From the NCBI GenBank assembly GCA_963921195.1, contig OY992540.1, forward strand, positions 194,216,692 through 194,280,691: a stretch of 64,000 nucleotides of DNA. Reading direction: 5' to 3'. The DNA comes from Pegoplata infirma (taxonomy: Eukaryota; Arthropoda; Insecta; Diptera; Anthomyiidae). How positions within the stretch are numbered: position 1 is the stretch's first letter; every line of letters begins with the position of its first letter. Positions 44,762 through 57,853 of this stretch are shown in pieces. The position numbers and the translations under genes were made by a program. Below the pieces are notes generated by a model. It saw only the letters and a list, made by a program, of their open reading frames with translations. It was not told the DNA's origin and made no database searches.

Positions 44762-45610
44762 TAATCATTAAGATTTCGTTAATTAATTGGTAAAGTAACG
44801 CGAATAGCAGTAAAAAATCCACTGTTTATTTTTGAATTTATGGAAACACTTGTAAAAGTATGTTTGCATCATTTTACTTAGTATTTAGGGTTGCCAAAAA
44901 ATAGTGAGTTGGTATGTGCTGTCAGATTTTGTTGACAATCCAATGCTACTTTATGTATAAAGTTTAGGCAAAATAAGAAACTTACTCTAGTTAAATATTG
45001 AAATATCCTAAAAAATTAATTTAAAAAAAATGGCGCCCAACTAGGGGACAAATTTCTAAAACCTCCTTGGGTCGATATTCGCACTATCTCCTGTCGGCAT
45101 TTCAACGGGCTTTTTTAAAAAGGGTCTCAATGTTTTTAGCATTATTTTTTCGAAAATCTTCCAAATTATTTTGGGTTGCTGCTACAATATCTTAGGGGTT
45201 GCGACCCACCATTTGACCATGAGAGTCATGCCAAGTTCAAGACAGCAACCAAAGAAGGAAAAACAATCTGGCCACTTCCGAAATGTAGGAATACGAATGA
45301 AACGACTATTAGCATCTACAGAGAGAATTTAAAACTAAATTTGGAGAAAACAATGTAAAAAGAAGTTGAATGTTCTGGTGTATCATCATGTCCAAAATTG
45401 TAAAACCAATCGGTTTCATAAAAATTCAATTTTGAAAAAATTATCATGAAACCACCTTGGCTCGAAATTCTCCCCAGCAAAACTTAGATTACCAAATAAG
45501 GTATAGGATCTCTTATTTTATACATTGCAGCATCGATGATTTTAACAGGCGATGAGACTCAAAGTAATGCATCCACATTATCACAAAGAATACCAGTAAG
45601 GTATAAAATA
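44762..45610 (+). other. Presumed intron sequence after exon E
   Basis: AT-rich with some mixed-composition stretches. The frame at 45176-45358 (60 codons) resembles nothing known. No P450 exon 2 (ETAMG coding) can be found. Confidence 0.4.
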
Positions 45611-45615
45611 AGTCA

Positions 45616-45840
45616 TAAATATATATTCGATTAGAGTTTTATTCTAGTTCGAGGCCCAAAAATATTTCTAAATATGATATTGTCATAATAGAGTATTTTT
45701 AATTTATTGCTTTAAAAAAGTTACTCATCTCATAGTATGTCTGTACTGATCAGTTTCATCCCCACTAAGGAATCTTCAGCAGACTTTAGAGAATCATCGT
45801 TGGTCAATCAAACATCAAACCAGACATAATATTTGATATA
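45616..45840 (+). repeat. Copy of the 46045-47137 terminal repeat, direct orientation
   Basis: Starts TATATTCGATTAGAGTTTTA and runs to GTTGGTCAATCAAACATC. It repeats most of the terminal region of the adjacent inverted-repeat element, including ATCCCCACTAAGGAATCTTC, which in that element is found only in the right arm. Confidence 0.75.
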
Positions 45841-46044
45841 TTTCACAAGTTATTTGAGAAATACTATTATGAAGGTCCGAAATCTGTTTTCCAACAAAAA
45901 TAACTCTTTTAAAGCAAAAATTGTATATACTAAATCACCATCGGTAATTATTAATATATGTGTTGCTGTTATTTTACAATAACAACAGTACCTAACCAAA
46001 CAATAGTGTTGGTAGGATAAGTCGTACTAAACTTTGTGTTAAAT

Positions 46045-47137
46045 GTTGTTTTTTTATTTTTAGTACCAAAAGGTACATAAAAATAAAATGTATTTATTCG
46101 GCCTTTATATATGTATATATATTCGATTAGAGTTTTATTCTAGTTCGAGGCCCAAAAATATTTCTAAATATGATATTGTCATAATAGAGTATTTTTAATT
46201 TATTGCTTTAAAAATATTATATCAAATATTATGTCTGGTTCAAGGACCGGAAAACTTTTTATTTTTGGTTTTTATCAAATATATTTATCGTAAAAGTTGA
46301 ATAAAATTTAAATTTCAAAGAAAAAAAAAATTAAAATAAATATCTATTTCAAAATATTTTTCGTTATGAAAATAAAAACCAAAACCAAAAAAAAAAACTT
46401 TTTAAAAGAAAAGAAAAATATAAAAAGATCGAAAAATAAAAAGTTTTTTATTGTTTTCAATATTTAAATAATTTTTGGTAATTTTTCTATTTAAATATTT
46501 GGCATTTGAAAAATAAATACAAAATACATACATACATATACAAAACTTGTTACAAAAATAACAACAACATTTGTTCCAACTTTTACTTTTACAAAAAAAC
46601 TTTTTATTTTTTTTTTTTTTTTTTTTTTTTTGGTTTTGTTTTGTTTTTGATAAATATCATTTTAAATTTCTTTGGAAAAAGTTTCTTTTGTTATTTTTTG
46701 TTTTAATTTTTTTTGAAAGAAAAATATATTTTCATCTTTCGATGAAAATAAAAAAATTATTATAGAAAAATATTTTATTTTGAACACAATAAAATTTTTT
46801 AAATTTGATAAAAACTTAAAATTTTGTGTTTTCGGTTTTTAAAATCCGGTGCCTGGTCTGGTTTGATGTTTGATTGACCAACGATGATTCTCTAAAGTCT
46901 GCTGAAGATTCCTTAGTGGGGATGAAACTGATCAGTACAGACATACTATGAGATGAGTAACTTTTTTAAAGCAATAAATTAAAAATACTCTATTATGACA
47001 ATATCATATTTAGAAATATTTTTGGGCCTCGAACTAGAATAAAACTCTAATCGAATATATATACATATATAAAGGCCGAATAAATACATTTTATTTTTAT
47101 GTACCTTTTGGTACTAAAAATAAAAAAACAACATAAG
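46045..47137. mobile_element. Element with ~175-bp terminal inverted repeats
   Basis: The left arm (46045-46220) and right arm (46962-47137) are near-perfect complements beginning TGTTGTTTTTTTATTTTTAG and passing through GGCCTTTATATATGTATATA. The interior is extremely A/T-rich, including a ~30-base T run near 46600-46632. The interior frames are low-complexity artefacts. The right inner part also matches 45616-45840 inverted. Confidence 0.8.
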
Positions 47138-48374
47138 TCATAAATTTATAACGAAGAATACGAGTAAGGTGTAAAATATATGATATTTTATAGGTTACGA
47201 GAAATGAAATAATATAGCATACCAGAAGATAACACCACTCTACAAGAAAATGCGTATTGGGTTCTGATAACTGAATTAGGTAGTATTTGGTGCGCTGATT
47301 CCAAATCTGCAACCCAATTTTTTCCATCACATCAGGATTTTGAGTTATTCGCGGTTAAAGGGGCAAAAAAGTGCCTTTTTGACCATTTTTGGAAGCCAAT
47401 AAAATATGAACGCGACATACGAACGACTTTATATTAAGCTCATTATAAAGTTTGGAATTTTATCTTCAAAATAAAGTAAAAATATTCTGAAATTTTAATT
47501 TTTAAAATGGTAAAAAAATATTTTTTTAATAACACCTTTTTAGACATATTTTATTGTTTTTAATAACAAAGTGTTTTCAAATTGACATAAAAAAACATAC
47601 CAACGAACAAAGTTTTTTAAAATAAAATGCATTAAATAATAAATAACAAAAAATATGGAAATATAATGAAAAACGAAACATTATTAAAGTATATCCGATT
47701 TAAATAGATTTGGTGGATGGCTTTCTAAATTATATAAGCAGATACCTTAGAATGGAATGGTTAATTAAGTTTTTATTACAAATTAATTGGCAGTCAAATT
47801 TTTTCAATTTATATTGTTTTATAAATTACAATAGCAATGTATTTCAATTTTGTAAATAGTTAAAATTTAATTACTCAATAAGCAAAGGGACAAAATAGGA
47901 CAGGGGGAAAAATTTCTTTCTATTAACTGTGATTTTTTCGTAAACAAATATTTTTAAAATGTAATAACGAACTATTTGCGTTTGTTGACAAAAATTTAAA
48001 ATTGTTGAAAGTATAAAATTATAGACAAATATTTGGACAAAAATTTTGAAGAAATATTCAGAAACAGTTTAGTCGATATTAAATCACGATGTCTAAAAGA
48101 CATTTTTTTATATATTTTAATATGATTAACATAATTCAATTCTTAAAGAAGAATTTGGTAATATAAATAATTTTTGTGTTTAACATCAGCATCGGAAGAC
48201 GCAAAATCCTAAGACGGATACCAAAAAGTACGCCAAATTTCCCAATTTTTGAGCCCATTTGGTCAAAAACTTTGAACATAAATTTATGTCAAAAAACGAT
48301 ATTTTCCAACTTGGACCGCTTCTTGCCAACTGCAGTTCCACTACATAAATTCTCCCACAATCAGCTCTTTAGTG
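47138..48374. other. Intergenic sequence, one repeat fragment
   Basis: About 47240-47420 is related to the repeat at 4729-5254 (GGGTTCTGATAACTGAATTA, GCTGATTCCAAATCTGC). The rest is AT-rich with no supported gene. Confidence 0.4.
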
Positions 48375-48600
48375 CACTCATAAAAATTTGTTAGTATTCC
48401 TTACAAAAAAGTCTGTTACCATTACTAATAAAGTTTTCAATTTGTGCCCGATAACTTTTTCAGTTACCATTACAAACTTTGGTTTTCAAAAATTAGTAAT
48501 CTTAAAAAAAACTAAAAAAATTAGTATTACTAAAGTTTTTTGTAAAAAAATTGTAAATTGTGTATTTCAAATTTTTGGTCTTTTTTACTATATGTAAACT
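48375..48600. mobile_element. Truncated copy of the CACTCATAAAAAT element
   Basis: The first ~150 bp (CACTCATAAAAATTTGTTAG through GCCCGATAACTTTTTCAGTT) are almost the same as the start of the TA-flanked element at 53711-57366. The right end was not found here. Confidence 0.7.
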
Positions 48601-48830
48601 GCGTATTGCGCTTGTTGTCGCCATTACTATTTCAACGCAAGTCAGATTTTGTTTGAATTTTTGACCTGAAATATGTAAGAGATAATATTGAATACATGTT
48701 TTTTAATACAAAATATAAATTACATACCACATAAAATTAATGCTTTGAAAATTGTGTTGAATAAATTGACATGTTGAATAAATTGGTGTTCTAGAATAAA
48801 AAATACATTAAGTATATTGATGTTATTTAA

Positions 48831-49100
48831 ATGGAACACATAAATATACAGTTGTTACCTGCTTTCATCATTTTCTATTTTGTTTTATTTATTGTCCTAA
48901 AAAAAGAGTTAATTTTAAACAAAAAATACTTTAAGATTTGGTTACCTGTATTTTGTGTTGTAATATTTTGTTGTTTGTACATTTTTTTATTTCTTCCGCT
49001 CCGCGACGTTGTCAATTCAAATGCTATTTTTCAACTGAATGATAGAAAGAAACGCATGAAGAAAATTACACAAAATTACCAATACTATTCTGAGTATTAA
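48831..49100 (+). CDS. Possible small two-helix membrane ORF, unknown
   Basis: An 89-codon frame predicts two hydrophobic segments (about residues 8-23 and 37-55) separated by a basic linker, and a basic, tyrosine-containing tail. I recognise no family. Phe/Leu/Ile-rich frames arise easily in DNA this rich in T, so it may be spurious; it is listed because it lies outside the recognised repeats and has a well-formed start. Confidence 0.2.
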   Translation: MEHINIQLLPAFIIFYFVLFIVLKKELILNKKYFKIWLPVFCVVIFCCLYIFLFLPLRDVVNSNAIFQLNDRKKRMKKITQNYQYYSEY

Positions 49101-49278
49101 GAAATCAACCCTTTATGTACACTGTACACAAGAAAAAAAAATTCGCAGATAGCGTAAAACAAAAATGGACCGCAAGTGGAGAAGAAAGAAAAAAGAATTG
49201 GAAATGGTCGGTGTTTTTTTGAATTTTGCATATCTTCTCTTTACTGCATTTTGTTCCCTTTTCTATATATTTTTTTAC

Positions 49279-49740
49279 TAGCTTACCATCCCGGTACTTC
49301 GTTACCGGTTGTATTGAATACCGGATAATATAAGGATCAGGATTACTCTATCGATTTAAAAAAAATCCTCTACATAGTTTTTGTTTTATTTACTTGTGCA
49401 CGTTTAAGTCTTTCATAAAATAATATTTTAATGAATAATTTAAACAATAAAATTTGAATAACTTCGCTGGTACGTCATCATGCTCGTTTCGGTGAAAAAA
49501 TATATTGACAATTGTCGAGCCCTTATATCGGGTTTTAAGATTTTGAGTGAATAAATACTTCAGTGAAAAAAAAAAAATTGGAATAAAAATAAGTTTGAGT
49601 GGAAAAACATACAGAGAGAACAAATATGGAGTCAAAGAAGTTAAATACGTAAAATTTAAGTAAAAAGTATCATTCCATATTGTTCCCAGCTCTATTCCAC
49701 TTCGTTCCCCGTTCTATTCCATTTCACTTCCAAGTCCATC
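49279..49740 (+). repeat. Direct repeat shared with 62690-63080
   Basis: Begins CTAGCTTACCATCCCGGTAC and continues through GTATTGAATACCGGATAATA, CTTGTGCACGTTTAAGTC and the C-rich CTATTCCACTTCGTTCCCCG. The second copy has one internal deletion (GCTGGTACGTCATC region). Class unknown. Confidence 0.75.
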
Positions 49741-51259
49741 TCCTTTCGTTGTAAGTTTCATTCCTCTCCGTATAATATGCGTTAAAAAAATAAAAAGTTC
49801 TGTTGTCTTTATATTGTAGATATGAAAAGTACCATTTTACACCACTGTTACCAGGTACCACTTATTACCAGGGTTTGTTTTGCTACTGGCAGTAGTCAAA
49901 AATTGCATAGAATATAATAATTTTCTAGTATTACTACAGAAAATATTAGAATACGAAAGCAATTTTTTTAAATTGCTAATTTATAAATTCAAACTTGAAC
50001 ATATTTTCAAAATGAATATATTCAAATTTTAAAATTTCTGAAGAAAATATTTTAGCAAATTTAAAAATTTGAAAATGAAAAAAAAACTGGTGACAGCAAA
50101 TTTAAAAATTTTAAAATTAAAAAAAATACTGGCCACAGCAAATTTTAAAATTGCAATTTTAGCAAATTTCAAAACATTTAAAATGCTAAAATTGTAAATT
50201 TCAAATTCCGAAAATTGCAATTTGGTAAATTTGAAAATATTTAACATGCTTGTTTAGAAAACTTAAAAACTGAATATATTACAATTTGAATATAATACAA
50301 TTTTGTGCAGACTTCTAGAATACATTTTCTAAAGTATTTTTGCCTCCTAAACATAAATCTGTCATCAGAAAAAGTTGTATCGCCTTCTCGAGATATAGGC
50401 ATTTTAGTTTTTTGTGGACCAATACCTCAAAACCAACAATTCTTTTAGTATTGTAAAAATGTATGTTAAATTTTTATATGAGGGTTTCTGCGTCAACCGA
50501 GCCACCCCTCTCTCCAAAATTGGTATGAGTTTAAAATTTTTTAAAAAATTTTGGAATTACTTAAAAATATTTACTTTTGAATGCCGAGTGACGCCTTTTA
50601 TATTTCTATTGGCTGATCCAATGTGGCGCCCAATTTGTTAAAAATATTACAGATTCGCTTAAAACTCTTTATATATGGGTTCTTGTGGTCGCTTAAAAAG
50701 AACAGTTGGATTTTTAAAATTCAAAATGGCGGACCCAACATGGCGACCAATATTTTTAAAAATAAACCGATTTGCTTGAAATATTGTATGCACTGGTTTT
50801 TTGGGTCGCTAAAGAAGAATCTGAAGTTAGATTTTCTAAGTTCAAAATGGCGGATCCAACATGGCGATACTTTTTAAAAATAATTGACTTAAAACTATTT
50901 ACGCATTTTGGGTTGCTAAATTAAAATCTGAAGTAGAATTTCCCAAATTTAAAATGACGGATCCAACATGGCGACCATTTTTTTTTATGTAACCTGATTT
51001 GCTTGAAATTTTTTCATAAACGAGTTTGGTGCATTTTTCAACACGTGACTACAATATCTTATAATTATTCTTTATTCGGCCAAAAATGTGGCAGAATATT
51101 CGCCTCGGCTTTTTAGCCGAACCGAATATTAGGTCGGATCAGGGGCGTATCCAGGATTTTATTTCGGTGAGGGCCCAAAATTTTTTGTCAATTTGTTTCT
51201 TACAAAAAATTTTTATAACAGCACATGTTTTAGAATTTGTCTCGATCTTTTCCTTGAAC

Positions 51260-52719
51260 TAGGGTTGCCATTCGTACTGTTTTAAACAGTACATGTACTG
51301 TTTTTTATGAAAAGTACTGTTTTATGCACACCACCTAAAACAGTACGCAAAAGTACTGTTTTTTAAAGCGTGTACTGTTCTTGTACTGTTTTTTATACTC
51401 ATCACCAAAATGTAACATTTTCGAAAAATGTTTCATATTTGTCAAAATTTTAATCCAATTTTTAAAAAGGAGCAATTAAATTTTATACCACACTCAAAAA
51501 GAAAAATTATTTAAAAAGTGGGAAACTTAACTAAATTCAATAATGATTTAGCTCCATGTCTTCCTTCTTTTCATCAAAATTTTTCTGAAAAATAAGAAAA
51601 AACTAAAAAATGTGAAAAAATTTATTTTATTGAGTACATCTCCTTTAAAGTTCCGATTTCGGGCAGACCCCATTCGGTTCGGAACCCATGGGTACAGACC
51701 ACCTTAGGCCCAGTCCCATTGGGTCTATTAAGGATCGTCATAGATTTTGATTCAACATCTTTGCCCTTTTTCTCTACCTTGCTTAGTTTTTAAGATACGG
51801 GAATTTAAGGGCCCAAAAGGGTCTTTAGAATCTTACCGGGATAATTAAAAAATCTTTTACACGGAGGGATTAAGACGGTCGTGTAAAGAACTAGGAAAAT
51901 GTATTTGGCATTTTTTTTTGTTACTGAGAAATGAGCATTTTTAAATTTTGGGGAATGTTCAAATTTTTTGATTCAAATTGAGGAGTCCATATATTTAAAG
52001 AGGACCCGAGATTCTTTAGAGATTCTTAGAACCGGTAATGAACACTTTTTTGCTCTTTCTGGCTTAGTTTTTGAAATTTTTGAAACAGTTTTGAAAAAAC
52101 TATTTCCCTCAAATTGCATAAAATTTACTAAACCTGAAGAAAAAACTTCATCAATTGTAAGATAAATATGATGAACTAATTGGTTGCAAATTATCAAAGA
52201 AATTTCCAAAATTTTTAATAAATTTTACTAAATTGTGGAAAAAAAAAAACATTTTCACAAAATTTAGTTAGGCCTTTGTTTGAGTGCAATAATACCGATT
52301 TCGCGTTTGCTTTTTGAAGTCGTGTTTTAAATAAAACACTGTTTTATGGGGTTTTTCATATGTTTTTGATAGGAAGATCGGCGTTTTAGTTAAGCGGAAG
52401 CATAGACTACAAAAGCTTTACAAGTAAGATATCGCGGCAACTAAGACAAAGCTCCAAAAAGTCAATCAGCAATTTTTTTCAACACTGAAAAAAGAAATTG
52501 AATAAATTTGAGACGGTTTACCTAAAATGTTCCCCCGTTCTGTAAACAATCTTTTATGCTCGTTTTGGCTGAAATCTGTTTAAAATCAGGGTAAAAGGGC
52601 TAAGTTTTTGTAGTTTGATATAAAATAAGACTTTTAAAAAAGTACTGTTTTTATTTGCAATGTACTGTTTTTTGAGACCAAATGTACTGTTATTCCCTAT
52701 TTCAAATCTGGTAACCCTA
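51260..52719. mobile_element. hAT-like element with GTACTGTTTT subterminal repeats
   Basis: Ends TAGGGTTGCCATTCG and the complement of TAGGGTTACCAGATTT, flanked by CCTTGAAC at 51252-51259 and 52720-52727. GTACTGTTTT recurs five or more times near each end. The frames near 51968-52209 are not transposase-like. Confidence 0.88.
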
Positions 52720-52727
52720 CCTTGAAC

Positions 52728-53214
52728 TGAATCACAGAGTAAAGAAGAATAAGAGATATTACGGATGAAACCGCACTTCTTTTGTTAATTTTTTTTTAGC
52801 CGTGAACTCCGATTATCTCGGGCTAGAACCCAGAATACTTACAAAAGGAAATTGAAAAAAAGAGAAACCCCAAATACCTTTCAAAAGGAAATCGAATAAA
52901 AAAGTGAAACCTTAAATACATTTCAAAAGGAAATAAAGAAAAAAAAAACGAATGCATTTAAAAGGAAAATGAAAAGAAAACAAAACAGTTTATCTATTCT
53001 ATTATCTAAAAGAGCCCGCCTTGAGATAATCGTAGTTCTCAATTTGGGTTTCACGAAGTTTTCACTAATCGTACCTCTGTTCCTTTCTTTACTCTATGAC
53101 TGAATGTAACACAATCAGATTCTTAATTTTTTTGTAAGTTTAAAACTGTTGGGGAAAAAATTAAAATTTTTTAATATTTTAAAATTTTTTGAGAGACTTA
53201 AGTCTTTTTTTAAT
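52728..53214. other. Interior of the 7.6-kb element
   Basis: Contains a short A-rich tandem repeat (AAAGGAAAT(T/C)GAAAAAAAG, about 52845-52975). An imperfect inverted pair, TGAATCACAGAGTAAAGAA and TTCTTTACTCTATGACTGAA, at 52728-52750 and 53085-53105 may mark another small element. Confidence 0.5.
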
Positions 53215-54513
53215 GTGTGAATTGTATCAGATGCTGATACATTTTTCCAATGAAGATTATCAGAATCTGATTTTTTTTTTTTAAAGAAAAGTCTAAGATT
53301 CTATGACAATTTCCAGTTAAGACAGTTTTTGTTATAGAAAAAGTGAAAGACTCTAAATCATATTTCCAATGAAAAACATTTTTCGGGAAAAAGTCACTTT
53401 AGAAAATGATTCTATAAATATATTCATAAAATACTTTTCTAAAAGAAAAGACTCCGATTGTAAGACATTTTTCCAGAATCTGAGATATTTCTAGTCTAGC
53501 ACATTTTCTTAGATTCTGAAACATTCTACACAAAAAGTTTTAGATTCTGAGAAAATCTTCGCCTTTTCTTTAAGAAAAATTATTCAGATTCTGAGACCTT
53601 TTTAAAAAGAAAACAGTATACAAAAAGTCTTAGATTATAAAACATTTTTCCTAAAGAAAAACTCTCGGATTCTGAGAAAATTTTCCTATAGAAAAAGTCT
53701 AAGATTCTTACACTCATAAAAATATGTTAGTATTCCTTACAAAAAAGTCTGTTACCATTACTAATAAAGTTTTCAATTTGTGCCCGATAACTTTTTCAGT
53801 TACCATTACAAACTTTGGTTTTCAAAAATTAGTAATATTAAAAATACTAAAAAAATTAGTAATACAGTTTTTTTCTGTAAAATTTTTGTAAAATGAATTT
53901 TAAAATCCGGTTGGAAAAATTAATATTTTTTTTGTAAAAAAAATGTAAATTGTTTATTTATAATTTTTATATTTTTTTAACAATGTGTATACTGTGCGCT
54001 TGGTGGTTGTCATCAATTATTACTCAGTTGTTGTTAGAGTTTTTGGTTTTTAGAAATCTGAAATATGTAAAAAAAACATTAACACAAAAATATTTGTAAT
54101 ATAAAGAATACTTACAACATAAAATTGATGTTTCCAAGAATAATTAGATGAATTTTTGATAGGTAGAAGTTTTTATTGTTGTGTAAACTGAAATAATTTT
54201 TGAATGCAAAATATATTTACATTTGTTTTACTTAGGTACCTCTCGTGATTATATTTCCTTTTGTGTACTGAAAAAAAAACGTATATTCTTTGAATAAAAA
54301 AAACCCTTAAAATATTTCTACCTAGTATTTAATTTTTTGTGTATATTTACATATTGTTTGTTTGTTTCCTTTTGCGATGCGTCGGGTGATCCTCATTACT
54401 GGAATGTTTCTTTTTGACTGAGAAATAAACAAATTCACACGACTCTTGTGACAAGAGCACTGAAAACAAAATTGTTTGCGCTACTCTTCGTAATATAAAA
54501 TCTATCCTTTATG

Positions 54514-55898
54514 CACTGTTGCCAATTTAGCTATTTTGTAGCTAGATTTAGCTATTTTTTTTTGCATCTAGCGACAAAAAAAGTCATTTAGCTCTTAGCT
54601 ACAAATCTAGCTACTTTTTTTTGGTCGCACTATTTATAAAAAAGGTGTCTTATTAAACCGTTTTAGACATATTTCCAAGTTGACATTTCATTAAATGTTA
54701 ACAATTTTTTTAATGTTTCTAGATTAGACAACACTCTTTAATACAATAAAGAATAAATCGGTGTTCCAATTCATTTTAACTAGTTTAATTGTTGATTTTC
54801 CACACACAATTTAGGCTGGATTACTCAATGCTCCGTTATAAAATAACTATCCGTTAAATTTAACTTTTTCATACAAATTTTGACATAAGGCTCCGTTAAA
54901 TCAACAGATAACAGATGATTTGTTTTGATATATAAAGCGTTTAAAATTGAAAGCGAGTATGGTAAAAAATGAAAGCGAGTATGAAAAAGTCGAAATCGAC
55001 TTTTTTGTTCTTAAAAAGTCGAAAAGTCGACTTTTGCTTTCGACTTTTTTCGATTTTTTTTTTTTTTTTAATTTTTTTTTTTACTTTTGCCAGATGAAAA
55101 TAATTTCTTTCTTCTGAAAAAAATTTCAAATGAGAGCCAAGTTTAATAACAACTGAAGCTATTGGTATTTCCATGTATTTTGTATGTGAAGCAAAAATGT
55201 CAATGCCAAATTCATGAGTTAGAAAGTGTTAAGTGCAATATTTACCAATATTTTTGATTATTGTAAACACCTCAGTGATAGGGTTCTATAAATCGAAAGT
55301 CGACTCTTCTGCTTTCGATTTTTTCAACCTTTTCCACATTTTCGATTTCTTCGACTTTTAAAAATCGATTTTTTTAAAGTTGGAAAAGGTCGAAAAAAGT
55401 TAAAAAGTCGAAGAAAGTCGAAAAGTCGAAAAAAGTCGAAAGTCGAAAAAGTCGACTTTTTAAAAAGTCGAAAGGTCGAAAAGTCGATTTTTTAAAATTT
55501 GAAAAAAGTCGAAAAATCGACTTTTTAGAAATTGAAAAAAGTCGAAAAGTCGACTTGTTGTTGCGACTATATAACCATATGATGAAGTTACGTAAATTAT
55601 TCAAAATCAAGCAAGTATCGTATAGGCATAACCACAGAGAATAGAGTTTGACTTTTTTAAAAAAACAGTTTCGGTTTTTTAAATTGACATAAAACCGGTT
55701 GAACCGGTTTTTTAAAAATAAAACCTTTTAAGAACCACAAATCCAAAATCTAGCTATAAAATAGCTAGATTTTTCAGCTGTTTATACAAATCTAGCTACA
55801 AAATAGCTAGAATTTTTAACTGTTTATAAATCTAGCTATTTCTAGCTATTTTTTAGTCCGATCTAGCTACATTTTTTTAAAAATAGTTGGCATCAGTG
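54514..55898. mobile_element. hAT-like element with TAGCTAGATTT subterminal repeats
   Basis: Ends CACTGTTGCCAATTTAGC and the complement of CACTGATGCCAACTATTT, flanked by CCTTTATG at 54506-54513 and 55899-55906. CTAGCTATTTT and its complement recur at both ends. Its centre (54960-55560) holds dense AAAAGTCGA/TCGACTTTT repeats, in two blocks around 54970-55050 and 55290-55560, probably a further nested element. Confidence 0.88.
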
Positions 55899-55906
55899 CC
55901 TTTATG

Positions 55907-57300
55907 TATACGAGAGAGAGAAAAAAATCTCTTGTGTGCAAAGAAGAAAATATATAAACCGGTTTAAAAATACCAGCTCGCTGGCGCCTTGCTTTTGAAT
56001 TTTGCACATCATAATTGATGTATAAAAAAAAAAATCCAAAGCCTTTGTTGTACGTATATTCTTCTCCTTTGTTATGCTATTTCTTAAAGTTAAAAATATT
56101 AATTAAACATATCGTGAACCTATATTCAAAATATGCCAACTCAAATTTGACCGAAATGAGTTTCCGATGGAAAATAGCTCCCCTATGCAATACCCATGTG
56201 TGGTAAAAATTTCAGAGCAAAAAAATAATTTTTTGTCGTTTTACATCCATTTTTGTTATTCTGCTAACTCAAAGTACATATTTTTTTGGTGAAAATAAAT
56301 GCCAACTCCCATTGTAAATTTCCAAAAATTTTTCAAAAAATTTTTTAAAAAAAATTAGACCACATATCTTATTGCATTTTCCTTTCTGAACACGAATCTG
56401 GTAAAGATTTTGATATATAATGCTTAGTTTTCGAGATATTGCCATTTTGAAAATATCGGTAAATAGTGTTTGCAAAAAAAAAATTGCTTATATATATGTA
56501 ACTTTCAAACTATTTATCAGATTGAAACATTATGAGTGGGGCAAATAAAGTCAATGATATAAGCTTTCAAAATAGCTAGTTTGGAGTGAGCCTTCTACAA
56601 TAAAGCGTGAGTTACAGAGTGCCAAAGTTGACCACCCTGAGATTAAAAGGCTTTCGGAGCTAGTAACTTTTAAAAATATGCAAAGATTTTTAATTTTTTT
56701 TAGTTTTTGCAATTACCGAACTAAGGAAAACAAAGTCCAAAAAAAAAAAAAATTTATAAAAATTTTTCAAAAAAAAATTTATTTTTAGTTTCCGACAAAA
56801 TATGCCAACTCTAAAAAAATATTTGTTTTTTGATATAGTAATAAATGCCATCTCAAAAAAATACGCAAACCAGTGCAAAATATGAAATTTTTGGCATAGG
56901 TAAAAATTATTTAGAATATTTAAACCATCTTATGGAAGGTACATTGTTTATTTTTACAATAATATGCAAAATAACTAGTTTTTTAGCTCTCCTGAAAAGT
57001 AAGCTTTTTCGAGTTGGCATTTATTGAATATAGTTCGACGATATATTTTTTAAATGCCAAGTAGGTATGTAAAAACTAGAAAAAAATAATATTTAATTAT
57101 AATTTCTTTTTTTCTAGAAAAAATACGAAATTTACAATCTAATTTTGTAAAATTTACAAAAAAAATATCAAAATTTAGTACGATAATTTTTAAAAAATTA
57201 ACTGAAAAAATTATTAAAAAATCAGTAAAAAATCAATAGTTTGTAACGCGAGTTTACAAAAAAGAACTACTAAAAAATATTTTTTTAGTAAGAATTAGTA
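55907..57300. other. Interior of the TA-flanked element, no gene seen
   Basis: Short open frames at 56015-56206 and 56845-57027 and two on the minus strand are low complexity. ATGCCAACTC-type words recur about six times between 56130 and 57060. Confidence 0.4.
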
Positions 57301-57584
57301 AAAAACCTGTAAAGTTGGGTTACAAACCATTTTACAAACTTTTTTACTGACGTATTTTTTTGAGTGTAGACATTTTTCCTATAGAAAAAGTTTCTAATTA
57401 TGAGATAATTTTCCTATAGAAAGTCTCAGATTCTTATAAAAAAAGTCTCAGATTCTTCGACATTTTTCCTATAGAAAATGTCTCAGATTCTCAAACAAAA
57501 AGTCTCAGATGCTTAAACGCTTTTCCTATAGACAAAGTTTCAAATTCTTAGACATTTTCTTATAAAACAAATCTCAGATTCTCA

Positions 57585-57853
57585 CACGCAGAGAAGAGAT
57601 ATGATTGTGGCAATCATAATTTAAGAGCGTCATATTATGATTGAAAATTGTATCATAACTTGTTTGTAGTAACCATAACATTTTTGTAGCAATCATGTTA
57701 TGTTGCTAAATATTTGAAAAATTATAATTTATGACCATAATATGGTTGCAACAAACATTTTATGATTGCTATAAACATATTATGATAGAATTTTCAATCA
57801 TAATATGACGCTCTTACACTATGGTTGCCACAATCATAACTCTTCTCTGAGTG
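57585..57853. mobile_element. Palindromic MITE in the minisatellite
   Basis: Arms of ~85 bp starting CACGCAGAGAAGAG and ending CTCTTCTCTGAGTG, sharing GATTGTGGCAA(T/C)CATA and AGCGTCATATTATGATTG. Flanked by CA within a single satellite unit (…ATTCT-CA / CA-GACATTTT). The whole element would form a near-perfect hairpin. Confidence 0.85.

Larger units (their letters stand above)
53711..57366. mobile_element. TA-flanked element with CACTCATAAAAATA ends
   Basis: Ends CACTCATAAAAATATGTTAG and the complement of CACTCAAAAAAATACGTCAG, flanked by TA at 53709-53710 and 57367-57368 and inserted in a satellite unit. The TA duplication fits Tc1/mariner-type MITEs. The interior has words such as AGTAAAAAA and TTTGTAAA near both ends, a nested hAT (54514-55898) and, at 56100-57060, several ATGCCAACTC words in both orientations. 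No transposase. Confidence 0.72.

Noticed and set aside
46506..46765. Two overlapping phenylalanine-rich frames
   Set aside because: They are produced by a long T run in a low-complexity core of a mobile element.
48176..48597. Two open frames of about 70 codons
   Set aside because: The second covers a truncated mobile element whose sequence recurs at 53711; the first has no recognisable similarity.
55374..55610. A minus-strand frame of 78 codons with repeated FRLF words
   Set aside because: It translates the AAAAGTCGA repeat in the middle of a hAT element.
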